Positions 46,932 through 57,567 of a DNA stretch of 64,000 nt are shown in pieces (the stretch's first letter is position 1; every line of letters begins with the position of its first letter). Position numbers and translations under genes: made by a program. The notes beneath the pieces were generated by a model. That model saw nothing but the letters and a program-made list of their open reading frames with translations, made no database searches and was not told the DNA's origin. Origin of the DNA: Thelephora terrestris (Eukaryota > Basidiomycota > Agaricomycetes > Thelephorales > Thelephoraceae); assembly GCA_015956445.1 (NCBI GenBank), contig WIUZ02000004.1, positions 2,170,001-2,234,000 of the forward strand, given 5' to 3'.

Positions 46932-47408
46932 CTACTCCAACACGCGACCGTCGTTCCTGCGATCAACCAAATCGGACTCCATCCTTCGTGTCCTCAAACC
47001 GACCTCGTGAAGTTCTCCCAGTCGGTAGGGATCGCGGTCACGGCTTATTCTCCGCTTGGGTCCACTAGATCCCCGCTCGCTCAAAATGAGGTTGTGAAGA
47101 AGATCGCGGAGAACAAGGGTGTGACGCCTTATGCTGTGTTGCTCAGTCTCTGGGCGAACATGGACCAGATCAGCGTTCTTTCCAAGAGCGTGACTCCAGA
47201 ACGCATCCGTGGTGAGCGGTTGAGTTCTTACTCTCCCCGCATTGTTGACTGATTGGCCGCATCGAATTGCGCAGCGAACAAGGAGCTAGTCAACCTTTCC
47301 GAAGAGGAGATCGCTGAGTTGTTGGAAATCGACAAGACATCCCATTTCAGGTGTTGCTCCCCTGGCTGGACGGGATATGGGTCCCTGGGGTTCCCTGACT
47401 GCGAATGA
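46932..47408 (+). pseudogene. 5'-truncated aldo-keto reductase
   Basis: This encodes the C-terminal half of an AKR: LLQHATVVPAINQIGLHPSC, VKFSQSVGIAVTAYSPLGST, then ISVLSKSVTPERIR with the cofactor-binding Ser-Lys-Ser. After one intron it continues ANKELVNLSEEEIAELLEID and ends SLGFPDCE at TGA 47406-47408. The N-terminal half, which would hold the catalytic Asp-Tyr-Lys-His tetrad, is absent. Similarity begins exactly where the duplicated block ends, so a breakpoint removed the 5' half. The remaining frame is intact, suggesting recent truncation or selection on a fusion; no start context is evident. Confidence 0.88.
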
Positions 47409-47715
47409 ATGTCGCTGGAGGGACCGCGGCGGTGAGGGTCGCCGTATCTATTTGTAGACAGAAATGCATATCCAAAACCAATTCCGCCTCTTTGGAGGTC
47501 ATTAGCGTTAAACACTTTCACTGTTCCGAACGTAGGCGCCCAGCTCAAGGTCCGTTCTTGTCCCGATCTACATCCAGTCCACACCCTCGAGGCGGAAGAA
47601 GAAAGCTCGGTCGTTCTGTGAAGGGGTAACATGCTTATTTTATCGACTGACTGAGGCGAAACGCGTACCTGTCCCACTCTCCGTATCTCATCGACCTTCC
47701 CGGATTCCAGCGACC
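47409..47715. other. Intergenic region upstream of the OYE gene
   Basis: This holds the promoter of the Old Yellow Enzyme gene. No clear TATA box; nothing else recognised. Confidence 0.5.
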
Positions 47716-49465
47716 ATGACTGAAACTCAAGTCGACCACGTATTCACTCCAATCAGACTCCCCTGCGGCAAGGAGGCACATAATAGACTTCTCAAGGTTC
47801 CGTCAGCCTGCATGTCATGAAGGAACCTGTCGATATGGCTGACACGCCGGATTTCGTTTTGCAGGCTTCCATGTACGAACACGCGGCGAATTTCCAGGGA
47901 GGTCCTCCAAACGCTGCGCATATGGGAATGTATAAGAACTGGGGCCAAGGACAATGGGGCCTCATCCTCACCGGGAACGTTCAAGTCGACAGATCCCACC
48001 TTACCATCGGAAGAGACATGGTTATTCCTGACCTTCTCAACGAAAGCACTCTTCGACCATTTAGAGATCTCGCAGAAGCGATTCACGGGGGTCCAGATGG
48101 GGCCGTCGACCCTCCCAACCGAGCATTGGCTGTAATGCAAGTCTCGCACTCTGGAAGGCAGTCCGCGAATTGGGTTTCGGGACGTTTTCCTTGGAACCCT
48201 CCGTTGGCTCCAAGTTCTGTCCGTGTTGGGGCAAGGGAGTCAGGGTTCTTCCCTCAGCTTTTTTATCGGCTACTGTTCAGCACCCCCAAAGAGATGTCTA
48301 CCTCGGAAATCGATCATGTTGTGGACCGCTTCGTGCTGGGTGCTAAGGTCGCTCACCAGGCTGGATTCGAAGGAGTTGAACTCCACGCTGGTCATGGATG
48401 TGCGTGCTATTCGAACTCCTAGCGTACGTTGGCTGACCGAAGACGCTAGACTTGTTGAGTCAATTCATTTCTGAGAAGGTAAGGACGGAGTACTGTTTCG
48501 TTGGACCCTCATGTTGATCCGTAGCGCAATGAATAGAGCAACCGGCGTACGGATGAGTACGGCGAGAAGTTGCACCTACTTCGTCGGATAGCCACCGAAA
48601 CCCGCAGAAACACACCCAAGGATTTCATCCTCGGGGTTAAACTCAACTCTGCGGATTTTGTTGACAGGAAGGCGTCCTCGTCGAGCGATGAGAAAGTGTT
48701 GCAGCATGTCAGGGATATTGTCAGTTGGGAGTTGTTTGACTTTCTGGAGATTACTGGTGGAGATTATGAGAATCCAGGTCCGTGGACAATTCGCTCTAAT
48801 CCCGCCGCTCCGAGAGTGTGGCAGTGAACTGTGATGCCAATACAACTCTGTTTTGTGCAGAATTCATGACATCGGTGTCAAAACGCCAAGCGTTCTTTTC
48901 GCAGTTCTCGAGAAAAGTTCACGAATGCCTACCTGGAGGACCCAATACTCCTCTCATCGCACTCACTGGCGGATTCAGGACATACGCCACGATAAACACA
49001 GCCCTCTCAAGCGGCCACGCGGAACTCATTGGCGTCGGTCGACTCTCAATTCACGATCCACACGCTCCCTTACGACTCAAATCTGAGGGACGTGATTACG
49101 TTCCACCTCCGGCCCCGGATTACACCATCTCGATTTGGGATCAACTGTTTGACTTTTTAGGATGGTTCACTGGAGTGAAAGTTCCAGTGCTGATGGGTGC
49201 GGGTCGGGAGATGTGTTGGTATACGGTTCAGTTGGAGAAGGTTGCAGGCTTTGCGCCCATTGATTACGGCGTTAGTGGGTTTGGGGCTATACTGAGGAGC
49301 ATCGGAGGCGTCAAGATCCGCTCAACGAGTTGCCACACGATTTTGTCTTGGAGCTCGTGCGCCCTCTTTGCCGTTATTCTCTCGTGGGTTGGGTTGATTG
49401 GGGTTTGGGACGCGATGGGGCGATTCACATCATCTGGATACCTCGGCTGGGATCAACCACTATAA
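47716..49465 (+). CDS. Old Yellow Enzyme family NADH:flavin oxidoreductase
   Basis: An FMN enzyme that reduces activated C=C bonds with NAD(P)H. The start MTETQVDHVFTPIRLPCGKE leads to AHNRLLK, then across an intron ASMYEHAANFQGGPPNAAHM and YKNWGQGQWGLILTGNVQVD. The exon contains ALAVMQVSHSGRQSA, with the family's His in the substrate region. Then comes VELHAGHGYLLSQFISEK, assembled over two introns, and SNRRTDEYGEKLHLLRRIAT. The later barrel strands include FDFLEITGGDYENP and the phosphate-binding IALTGGFRT plus ELIGVGRL. After the barrel there is a tail of about 100 residues with a hydrophobic stretch (about 20 residues, including LFAVILSWVGLIGVW) near the C-terminus, which could be a membrane anchor. 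Confidence 0.9.
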
Positions 49466-49935
49466 ATCCCTGTTTTTTGCCCTGATTTGCGGTAGCCTAC
49501 CTGCCTCAAAGTGGTTGTCCGCAAGGCCACCCGTGCGCGCGAGAGGCGAGAAAATATCCAGGGTCTTTGAAATCGACTGTCAGAACCCCAAACTGACTGC
49601 CGAATTTCCAAAAGAGACCACGTGAGGACTGTATGGCCCGCGAGAGGACTCCAAAGACGCGACGTGTTCTCATGTTGGCAGGTGAGATAGGGTGGCTTCG
49701 GGCGTCTCAAGGACCTTGATCAGTTGTACTTTCGTGGTTTACGGGCCTCCCACGATGAAAACCAAGAAAAATCGTTCGTAACCGACCAACCTCTACCTAG
49801 CGCGGTGCACGATAACATTCCGGAAAGTTCAACACCCTGACCTCCAGAAACGTGGAGACCGAGCGAATTCACCAGAGGGTCGGGTGCGGAGCCAAACCTT
49901 CGTGATCGATCGATTGGTCAACCTCCTCCACCGTC
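49466..49935. other. Intergenic region, no gene seen
   Basis: Between the OYE stop and the FunK1 start. Only short frames. It should hold the FunK1 promoter. Confidence 0.5.
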
Positions 49936-52423
49936 ATGTCCGCATCCACCCCCTACAATCCTCCTTTGAACAGACGGTGTCTAGCCAACCCTCAATTCAA
50001 GGCGCCATGGAGGAGGAGATCGCCGACCAAACTTTCCTTTTCTCTCCTCCTACGAACTTGCCCGCACACTCTCTCCTAAAACATCAAAAAGGAACGCCGT
50101 TCTTTCAGAAGGATTCTCCGGCATAGACGATTACGACTGTACGGTGGATGGGGAGGCTTTTGGCGACGCTCTCGACAATTTCGTTGCACAACTACCATCC
50201 TTCTCCTCAAATACTGGCACCGCCGAACAGGCATGCAATGAAAGCTTGGCCAAATTCCTCACCGAATCCGTCATGGCGTGTCACGATGTCCTTGACAAAC
50301 AGAACGAATTCCCAGAACGTCCGGAACGGTGGTATCACGAGCTCGAATTCGTTGTTGGAACACCCATGGCGGATGGAACCGAAGGTGCAGCTGTACTCAA
50401 GCCGGACATCATGGGAGGAAACGGGATATCGAAACTCGAGGGACCTCTTTTTTGGAAGCCACCAACTGACCAACTCGCCCATCAGGCCATGCTGCCCGTC
50501 GGGGCGGGGAACTGCTGGAGGAAGATGGTTGCCCATGCGGCTACCTACGCACGTAGTTTGTTTGGTGCAAACCCAATGCGGGTGTTCGCTCTTATCTTGG
50601 GTTTCAATCGCGACAACAACCAGCTCAGGTTTCTGGTCTTCCATCGCGGTGGTCTCGCTGCTTCCCATCCGTACGATCTCACCCAAGAGGACGGGTTGAA
50701 AGAGGTGGCCCGTCTTCTTCTCACGTTGGCATCATGGCGCACAGCGGCGGATGCAGGGTTCATCACTTGTGGCGATGACACCACCCATTTACTCCCTGTG
50801 GACAAGGAGGGTGAGCAGCACGTGCGTGCAACGGTGAAGGAGATCATTTTTCGGTCTCCCTGCGTCCGCGGCAGGATGACACAGGTCTTCCTACTCCTGC
50901 TCCCAACGAACGCTCCACCGGCGGACCAGGAACTTAAGTCCACGACCACTTCTCGGGAGAAAGGGAAGTCAGTTTCGGGTGAGCAGTTACCAGGGCCTGC
51001 GACGGTCAGATCTGGATTAGAGACCGGAAGTTCGGAAAATGTCCCTTCCCTCTCCAAAGTGCTCGAGCAGACGAAAGGTGGGAATTCCTCGATCCTCGTA
51101 ATTTAGGAGTTCGCTGACTACCGGGTAGGTGAACAGGTTTAACCTGATCCCGACGCGCACCTCAAGTGCTTTAAGCCCTTTAATTTTCAGGGTTCGGATG
51201 GCAGCCTAGTCTTGTCGGATTTGACAGGAACCGTTGTCCTCAAGACCAGCTGGCCAAGTATTGACCGTCGGAAGAACGAGTCAGACATGTTCAAGGACTG
51301 CGGTGGTCAGTACGGGGTAATGCCCGACGTGTCCTCGTATGAGGTTACGGGTGAACACGGTGAAGCGATCTCAAACATCTTGTTCTTCCCGAAGGAGCAC
51401 GAAATCATAGATCACCACTGGCCGCTCTTCATGTCCGTACCTCCCAAGACACGAAATATCAGGACGTATCAGCAATACATCTTCACCCGTTGTGGGAAAC
51501 CCCTAACAACGGCGGAGAACCCTCGTCAACTGTCCCGCGGATTGCGCGACTGCCTATTAGGTGCGTCCATGCCATGGTACACATCTCCTCGACTGGTTAG
51601 ACTGTTTTTTCCAGGGTGGTTATCCTTGTACATGTGTGGATACTTACACAGGGATCCTAGCTTGGGAAACATTTTATTGGCATCTGGAGAGAATAAGGAA
51701 GGGTTTAAGATTCCGGATGTGTTTTTGAAACATGTATCCTCGCTGCCCAACAGTGCGGCGGAGGAGATCAAGGAGCGGTGCGGCAAAGTTCAGGAGCTCG
51801 TGGGCAAGCTGGGGGTTTCAACTAAGTCTCTTGCGGTAATCACCGACGGTGACCTCTCCATTTCCTGGGAAAAGCATTGGGATATGGACCCTCGAGCGTT
51901 CAGATTGGTGAGCAAGTTTCTGATCACCTGGAAGGTAGCCTGATAAAGTTTACAGGGTACACCCGAGTTCATGTCCCGGGCGCTTCTCGATGCCCCGGGG
52001 GATTACCTGCATTCACCTGTAGACGACTTGGAGTCTTTCTTCTGGGTTGCGCTCTGGAGCGTGGTATTCAACGAGAAGAGTGGAAAAAAATGGGATGTAG
52101 AAGGGCGGGTAAGGGAAGCTCTAATCTACACAAACAAGAGACTTGCCATCGATCGATTTCTTTGGCTCGAGATCGAGGAACGGCGCAATCAAGTCACGCA
52201 GCGCTTCCAGGCTTTCATTGAAGATTGGTGGGAGAAGGTGGAACTCCTGCATAAACAATGGCGTAAGGAGGTTTTGGTCAAAAGGCCTAGGGACGCGGAC
52301 GCTAAGTACTATCTGCCACATTTCCATCGGTTTGCTCTGCGAGGTGTTGTGAACGTTTTGGAGGTGCTTGACCAGCACTGGGGCAGTGAGATTAGCTGGG
52401 AGAGCTGGAGCAAGCCTGAGTAG
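49936..52423 (+). CDS. FunK1 fungal-type protein kinase, N-terminus in doubt
   Basis: A protein-kinase-like family expanded in mushroom fungi. Clear family exons are VDGEAFGDALDNFVAQLPSF, FGANPMRVFALILGFNRDNN and FRSPCVRGRMTQVFLLLLP. Next are MCGYLHRDPSLGNILLASGE with the catalytic HRD loop (the Asn of GNI binds metal), AVITDGDLSISWEKHWD in the DFG position, SGTPEFMSRALLDAPG and VDDLESFFWVALWSVVFN. The C-terminus ends ISWESWSKPE. Introns are inferred at about 51080-51190, 51558-51612 and 51908-51953. At the N-terminus, three adjacent pieces (MSASTPYNPPLNRRC..., MEEEIADQTFLFSP, and LSPKTSKRNAVLSEG into the core) lie in different frames over about 150 bp. No normal intron fits, so the gene may have a frameshift or start at 50144. 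Confidence 0.78.
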
Positions 52424-53207
52424 ATACACTGCTTGTTCCTTTTGTCGCAATGCGTGCGTGCAATGACCTCCCTCACGCTAGGACGTTCCGATCACTCTCA
52501 TGGTTGGACACGCAAACAAGACATGGGATTGTCAAAAGACCGGTACAGGCACAGCTTTCGTCATCAGAACAACAGAGTCAAGGGCAACGGGAAAATAGTA
52601 TACTAAAGAAGAAGATAGGAGACACAAACAAGACCCAAAGGTTTATTACCAAGGCAGAAATAGCTGGTTCCAACATGGCGTTGTATCATGTAGTGTGCAA
52701 CACACAGCAGAGGCTCTACTGTGCAGTGGTTGCCCGAGTGGGTGGGGTTCTCACACAGGGGACTGAAAGAAACGATTCCGATCCAAATTACAATAATCAG
52801 CCTCAGCTACGAGACGTGAGGCCGAAGCGGACAGGGTGGACGTTTGTGGACATTAAAATCATACAGCGGGGAACACGAACTATAACTGGCTACCCTAAAC
52901 TCTATCAAATATATCTGTATTTATCCACAAAAACAAGACGAGCGCGAATGGAAGACCCGTTGGGAGGAAGATAAGTTAACGTCAGACAGACGGCTAGACC
53001 AAAAATGCAAACTGAAGACGTAAGAACCAGCTAGTACGAACAAGTGTTGGGGGGAGATATTCTATAGAAATCGTCAAAGGCGTTTTGATACAAAGATTCT
53101 TCATCGACAAGAAAAGCACAAAGGCAAAGGAAAGAGGGGGAGAGCAGGCAAGATACAAGTGCGCCGATAAAAATGTCTTGTCCGTAGTGGAGGTGCAAAG
53201 CTTGAGG
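52424..53207. other. Intergenic region, no gene seen
   Basis: Between two convergent genes. An open frame of 174 codons (52450-52974) has no family likeness, a composition unlike its neighbours and no intron structure. I treat it as chance. It probably holds the 3' UTR of the PIN-like gene. Confidence 0.5.
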
Positions 53208-55065
53208 CTAGATCTGTGCCAGCTTGAGGCCGATCACAACGTAAAGTATGGTCAGCGGAGGTGTCAATACGCAATAGGACCAGAAGATGGTCTTGCTGAT
53301 AAGGCGCTCGAAGGCATCTCCCGAGGCAGCTTGGGTGATCTAGATCCAAGTGAATTTGAGCGACCGACGAGAAAGAACGAGGGTTGATGTACCTGAGCCA
53401 GTGTCAAAGCTGGGGGAGACGATACCAAAAGCACGTTTGATACAACAAACACTGGGCTGGATCATAACGAACGTTGGTCGGTGTTGACGAATGAATGGGT
53501 AAGGGAACGTGAGACGTACTCGTCGAACACCTCGTGCCAGTCTGACTTGACACATAGAATGATCAGGGGCATCAGCAAGGCAGGTGTGATTATCATCCTG
53601 GACACGATCGCTATGATGACCGTCTTCGTTTCCCCCGGCTTGGGATCGTTATCCCTGGGTCTCTGTTTGCCCTTCGAAGTGTCGGTGAGTTTGAGCATAC
53701 TTCGGACACTATCCGTGAACGAAATCGTGGAACCGCTTTGTGTGCTCTCTCGACGTCGGTGAGTATCCCTGTCTTTATCAGGGGTCGGCGTCGGCGTATA
53801 GAAGTAAGCTCCAAGGACAACGAGGGTCAATGGGATGGAACAGTTTCCAGCATTGTTGAGTGCTCCCCTAACGGGCGGGACGTCATTCTTCAAAAATTCT
53901 TGGAGGGGTGCGGCGCATGCCACGACGAAAGACATCAACGCAGCCCAAAGAGGCACAGTCATGAACTCATTAAGCGCCTTAGCGGATTTAACTATCTTGC
54001 GTTTGGTTCTTCGGTAGATCGACTGCAGCCTAGACCGCGTGGGTTCCGTGATAGGCCCAGCCCGGGGAAGTTCGTCGTCAGCCTCGACGTCTTCATCCTC
54101 GGATCCATAGGGAGTCTGGGAATTACTTTCACTGTCTGGAAGCCGAAGCACGGACTGCGTAGGAGTGTTCGGGAATGAATAGAACATCTTGGCAGTGTTG
54201 TTCTTTCGAGCCATGCCAAGAAGTGGTGGCGCACGCAAAACCTTGATGATCTCTGGGCCATGGTCGTTATCGGAAGCATCTGAATTGTGTGGGAATCGCT
54301 CCTCGAGTCCATCTTCAAGCCGCCTTGGCTCCTCCACGTTAGGGATGTTATCTACCACCTCCTGATCGGCTTGTGAAAGGAGTCGTACGCCATAGCTCCA
54401 ACGCACGACCATGCCAAGAGTACTGTAGAGGACGAGGTACGTCAAAGCGCGTGCAAGCATCGAGTTTTTGTCGTCATCTGCTTCCCATCGAAGTCCGGGG
54501 ACGGTCACGACAAGGCTTTGCATGAGGGCGATAGGGAGGGAATTGGAGTTCATGAACATCGAAGCTGCGACCGCGAAACTTCGTTGGGAGCGTTTGAGTC
54601 GTAGGACCCAACCGAGGAGGAAAGCCACGCCCATCGAGAGTGAAGTCACGACGATAAAGAATATCGGGATCACCCATAGCTCCCGTAGCTTCTCTGCGAT
54701 ATTTTGTAAAGACCTGTAAACGTTGTTCGCAAAGTAAAAGACCCACGAGGTGTCACGAAGAAAGCGACCTTTGAGAAGAGTAGGGATGGTGTGAAGAGAG
54801 AGACATTGAGCCTGTTGAGTTGCTGTTTGTAGGGCAGCGAACATCGTTAGAATTAGGCCAAAAGTGAGAAAGATAGCAACGCTACGCACCCTCTGAGTTT
54901 TCTTGTCTAAGATGCCGCGCTTCGCAAGAATGTAGCCAATGACGCAGAGGATGAATACCTCGAGAATGGACTGCGGATCGGTCAGCTCTCCTGACGAGAC
55001 CAGGAAGCCGGAAGCGAGCTCACCTCGAAGACGGTGACAACCAGGGACCAGTACGGTGCTACCAT
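53208..55065 (-). CDS. PIN-like/auxin efflux carrier family transporter
   Basis: A membrane transporter of the auxin efflux carrier family (fungal Ecm3-type, endoplasmic reticulum or plasma membrane). The start MVAPYWSLVVTVFE joins across an intron to SILEVFILCVIGYILAKRGI. The N-terminal helix set continues AIFLTFGLILTM, LWVIPIFFIVVTSLSMGVAF and SFAVAASMFMNSNSLPIALM (the conserved N-x-x-x-L-P motif of the family). A long acidic, disordered loop (about 54350-54010) separates it from the second helix set: MTVPLWAALMSFVVACAAPL, GNCSIPLTLVVLGAYFY, VIIAIVSRMIITPALLMPLI. The last exons give VFVVSNVLLVSSPPALTLAQ, then ITQAASGDAFERLISKTIFW, ending GLKLAQI with TAG at 53208-53210. Frame switches at 54850-54710 and around 53500-53400 are explained by short introns. 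The substrate is unknown. Confidence 0.88.
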
Positions 55066-55234
55066 CCGAAGGCGAGAGTACGAAGGTATGAAGTGAGGAT
55101 TGAGGATGGTGGTGGAAGAAAAGGGAGAGAGGGTGGTATTTGGCTTGGCCATTTAGCTGCCGCGATCCCGATCCGATTGCGCGCGCTTTTCTTCTCCTTC
55201 TTGACACCCGCCCGCGTCCCTCTCTTTCCCAAAA
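55066..55234. promoter_or_regulatory. Bidirectional promoter of PIN-like and TFIIE-alpha genes
   Basis: There are 169 bp between divergent ATGs. It is purine-rich toward the left gene and pyrimidine-rich toward TFIIE-alpha; no TATA box. Confidence 0.55.
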
Positions 55235-57081
55235 ATGGCCACGAAGGAGGATCAGGAAACCCTCCGCCTCCTCGTCCAATACGTCTCTCGGGCTTTTTAC
55301 GAGCCGAAGTTCACGATCATCATGGACCAACTGGCGAGGAATCCGGTGTAAGTATGATCCCTGACACACAACCTTGGTTTGCGAGACAGCATTCAATCCC
55401 AATAGTCTCAAAGACGACGACCTCGCAGGACGTTTGGGCCTTCAGCTGAAAGAGCTTACCAAGCTAGCGACAGTACTTGACAAAGCAGGTCTCGTCAAAA
55501 CGTATGGTTTCACCCCTCACAAAATCACAGGACGCGCCGACTCACCATCCACAGGCACCGTCAGAACGAGCTCAAGGAAGGCGCACAGCGTTCAGTTGGT
55601 CGACAGTATTATTACATTGACTATCAGCACTTTTGCAATGTCGTCAAGTGGCGAGTGGCTGAGATGCGAAGGATAATTGATACCGGGCTAAGAAACGTAC
55701 GCCCCTCTGATATTCCTTTTTTTTACTCTCGGCTGTACTAAACCAATCGACAGGAACTTGATAGCAAAGGTTACGTCTGCCCTCAGTGTGGGAAATCCTT
55801 TTCAACGCTCGAAGTTGACCGGTTAATCGACTACAACCTCGGAGCTTTCATTTGTGATATTTGCCGTGCCGAACTCATAGACAATGAGAGCGCAGACGCT
55901 GCAAAGGGCAACCAAGACAGAATGCAGCGTTTCAATTTTCAAATGAGGTTCATTCGTGAAGGTTTACGAAAAACAGAAGAGATGGTGCTCCCTGCGTGAG
56001 TTTACGGACTGGATTTCTTACTCCGAAAGAGGGTTGATCATTATCTGGGGTGTTTACGTCTCAAGCTTCGACGTCGTGACTTGGATAAAACAACATATCC
56101 AAGAATCGGCTCAGCAACGCTCCGGCGAAGCCACAACCGGAGACGGTCTAAAGATAGCCGGTTCAACTCCCGGCCAACACAAGGACGATGGCATCGCTAT
56201 CGAAATGGCCACAGATAAGGATGAAGCCACCCGAAGACGAGAACGCCAAGAAGCAGCCGAAGCCAAACGTCAACAAAATCAATTACCGTCGTGGCATTTA
56301 AAGAGTACGATATCTGGCGATCTGACAGCTCTCGGTATCGCAGAGAGCGCAAGAAATGCAGAAGCTGCGGCGGTACCTACGCCCTCATCGAACGAGGACA
56401 TTCTTCGGAGTCTAGGCGCAAAGAGTATGCAGAAGAACGCAGAGCAATCATTTCTGGAGGTCAAGCAGGAAGATGTTAAGCCGGTCATATCACAACGGCA
56501 GCGGGACAATGACTGTAAGTTCTCTTCCCTTTCCTTCCACCAGCAAACAAAGCCTAACATTTGACGCGACTTTAGTCTATGACCAATACTACGCGTCCCT
56601 CGCAGCCTCCTCTCAGCCCACACCAATACTGGAACCAAGCGGAAGCGACTTTGGCGAGGAGGACGAGGATGTAAAACCGTCCATCGAATACCTCAACTCA
56701 CTGAACGAGTACCGGAAACGATCAAGGAGCACGGAAGACGTCGGGTTTCCCAGCTCAAATTCGGGCAAGAAGGTCGTCAAGCTTGGTTACGACAACAATC
56801 CGGGGCCAGGTCCGATCATTGCATCCGCAACGCCCATGTTGGAAGCGCTGGTGAAAGGACAGCCGCTGGACGTAGATGTCTCTCCGCTGCAAGCACAAGA
56901 CCCGATCGTTTACGGTGCGCTGATGACGCTGACCCCTGATTTATGTTGACCCGCCCCCTTTTGTCACGTAGTGAACGGAGAACCCATACAGTTCTCAACT
57001 ATCACAGAAGATCACCAGGAACTGATGACGCCAGAGGAATACACCTCATACTTCGAGGTATACCAGAAACTTAATCCTTAA
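55235..57081 (+). CDS. TFA1: Transcription factor TFIIE alpha subunit
   Basis: A general RNA polymerase II factor that recruits and regulates TFIIH in promoter opening. The start MATKEDQETLRLLVQYVSRA continues FYEPKFTIIMDQLARNP, the winged-helix domain. Next come LKDDDLAGRLGLQLKELTKL and ELKEGAQRSVGRQYYYIDYQ, then VVKWRVAEMRRIIDTGLRN. The zinc ribbon is GYVCPQCGKSFSTLEVDRLI followed by FICDICRAEL, giving the four cysteines (CxxC...CxxC). It is followed by a helix (NQDRMQRFNFQMRFIREGLR). The C-terminal half is charged and includes LPSWHLKSTISGDLTALGIA, an acidic segment, and the end QELMTPEEYTSYFEVYQKLN, closing with Pro and TAA at 57079-57081. Seven introns of normal size are inferred. Confidence 0.93.
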
Positions 57082-57567
57082 CGCGTTTATGAGGACGCCT
57101 TCCCACCCGACCAACTTTGTCTCGTTCATTGGCTTCCCTTTTAGAGACTGTAGCATACACCGGCTTTCTCGCCGCATTTATCGTACATAAACCTCACCTA
57201 TATCCGTCTCGCTCCTTTATTTGCTGTCTTTTGCATACGCATGTAAACCCATAAAGCTATGACATTAGTCGGCTTTCTCTCGATGCGCATAATTCTGGAC
57301 CCAAGAAACCAGATCCCCAAAAGATATTTTAAACCAAGCCAAAAAAGAGTGAAACATGTTACAAGCACAGTGACAGTGGGAGGGTCGGAAGCAAGTGAGT
57401 GGAAGATGTGGTGATGAGGCAAGCCTCGCCAACCATTAACGCCTCAGAAAGCTAATGTACAGAATGCTAACGTAAGTAGAGGAAGCAATGGGGGAAAGTG
57501 CAAATGAAAAAGGAGAAGGGAGGAAACCTCCGTGGAAGGGCGCCATACAGAACAAGAAGAAGCCGAC
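57082..57567. other. Convergent 3' intergenic region
   Basis: 3' ends of TFIIE-alpha and the membrane glycoprotein gene. No gene recognised. Confidence 0.55.

Larger units (their letters stand above)
44809..46934 (+). repeat. Segmental duplication, copy 2 (decayed)
   Basis: It is collinear with 37401-40175 and in the same orientation. It starts at atggccgcaaacacgcagga, inside a KHDC4 exon, and ends in the dehydrogenase tail (ggctggatagcaatcttcaa). Compared with copy 1 it has lost several segments and carries many base changes, except in the 5S gene. The two copies are about 7.4 kb apart, start to start. Confidence 0.9.

Noticed and set aside
52450-52974. A 174-codon open frame on the plus strand between FunK1 and the PIN-like gene
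   Set aside because: It has no family likeness, biased composition, no intron structure and no promoter. It probably overlaps the 3' region of the PIN-like gene.
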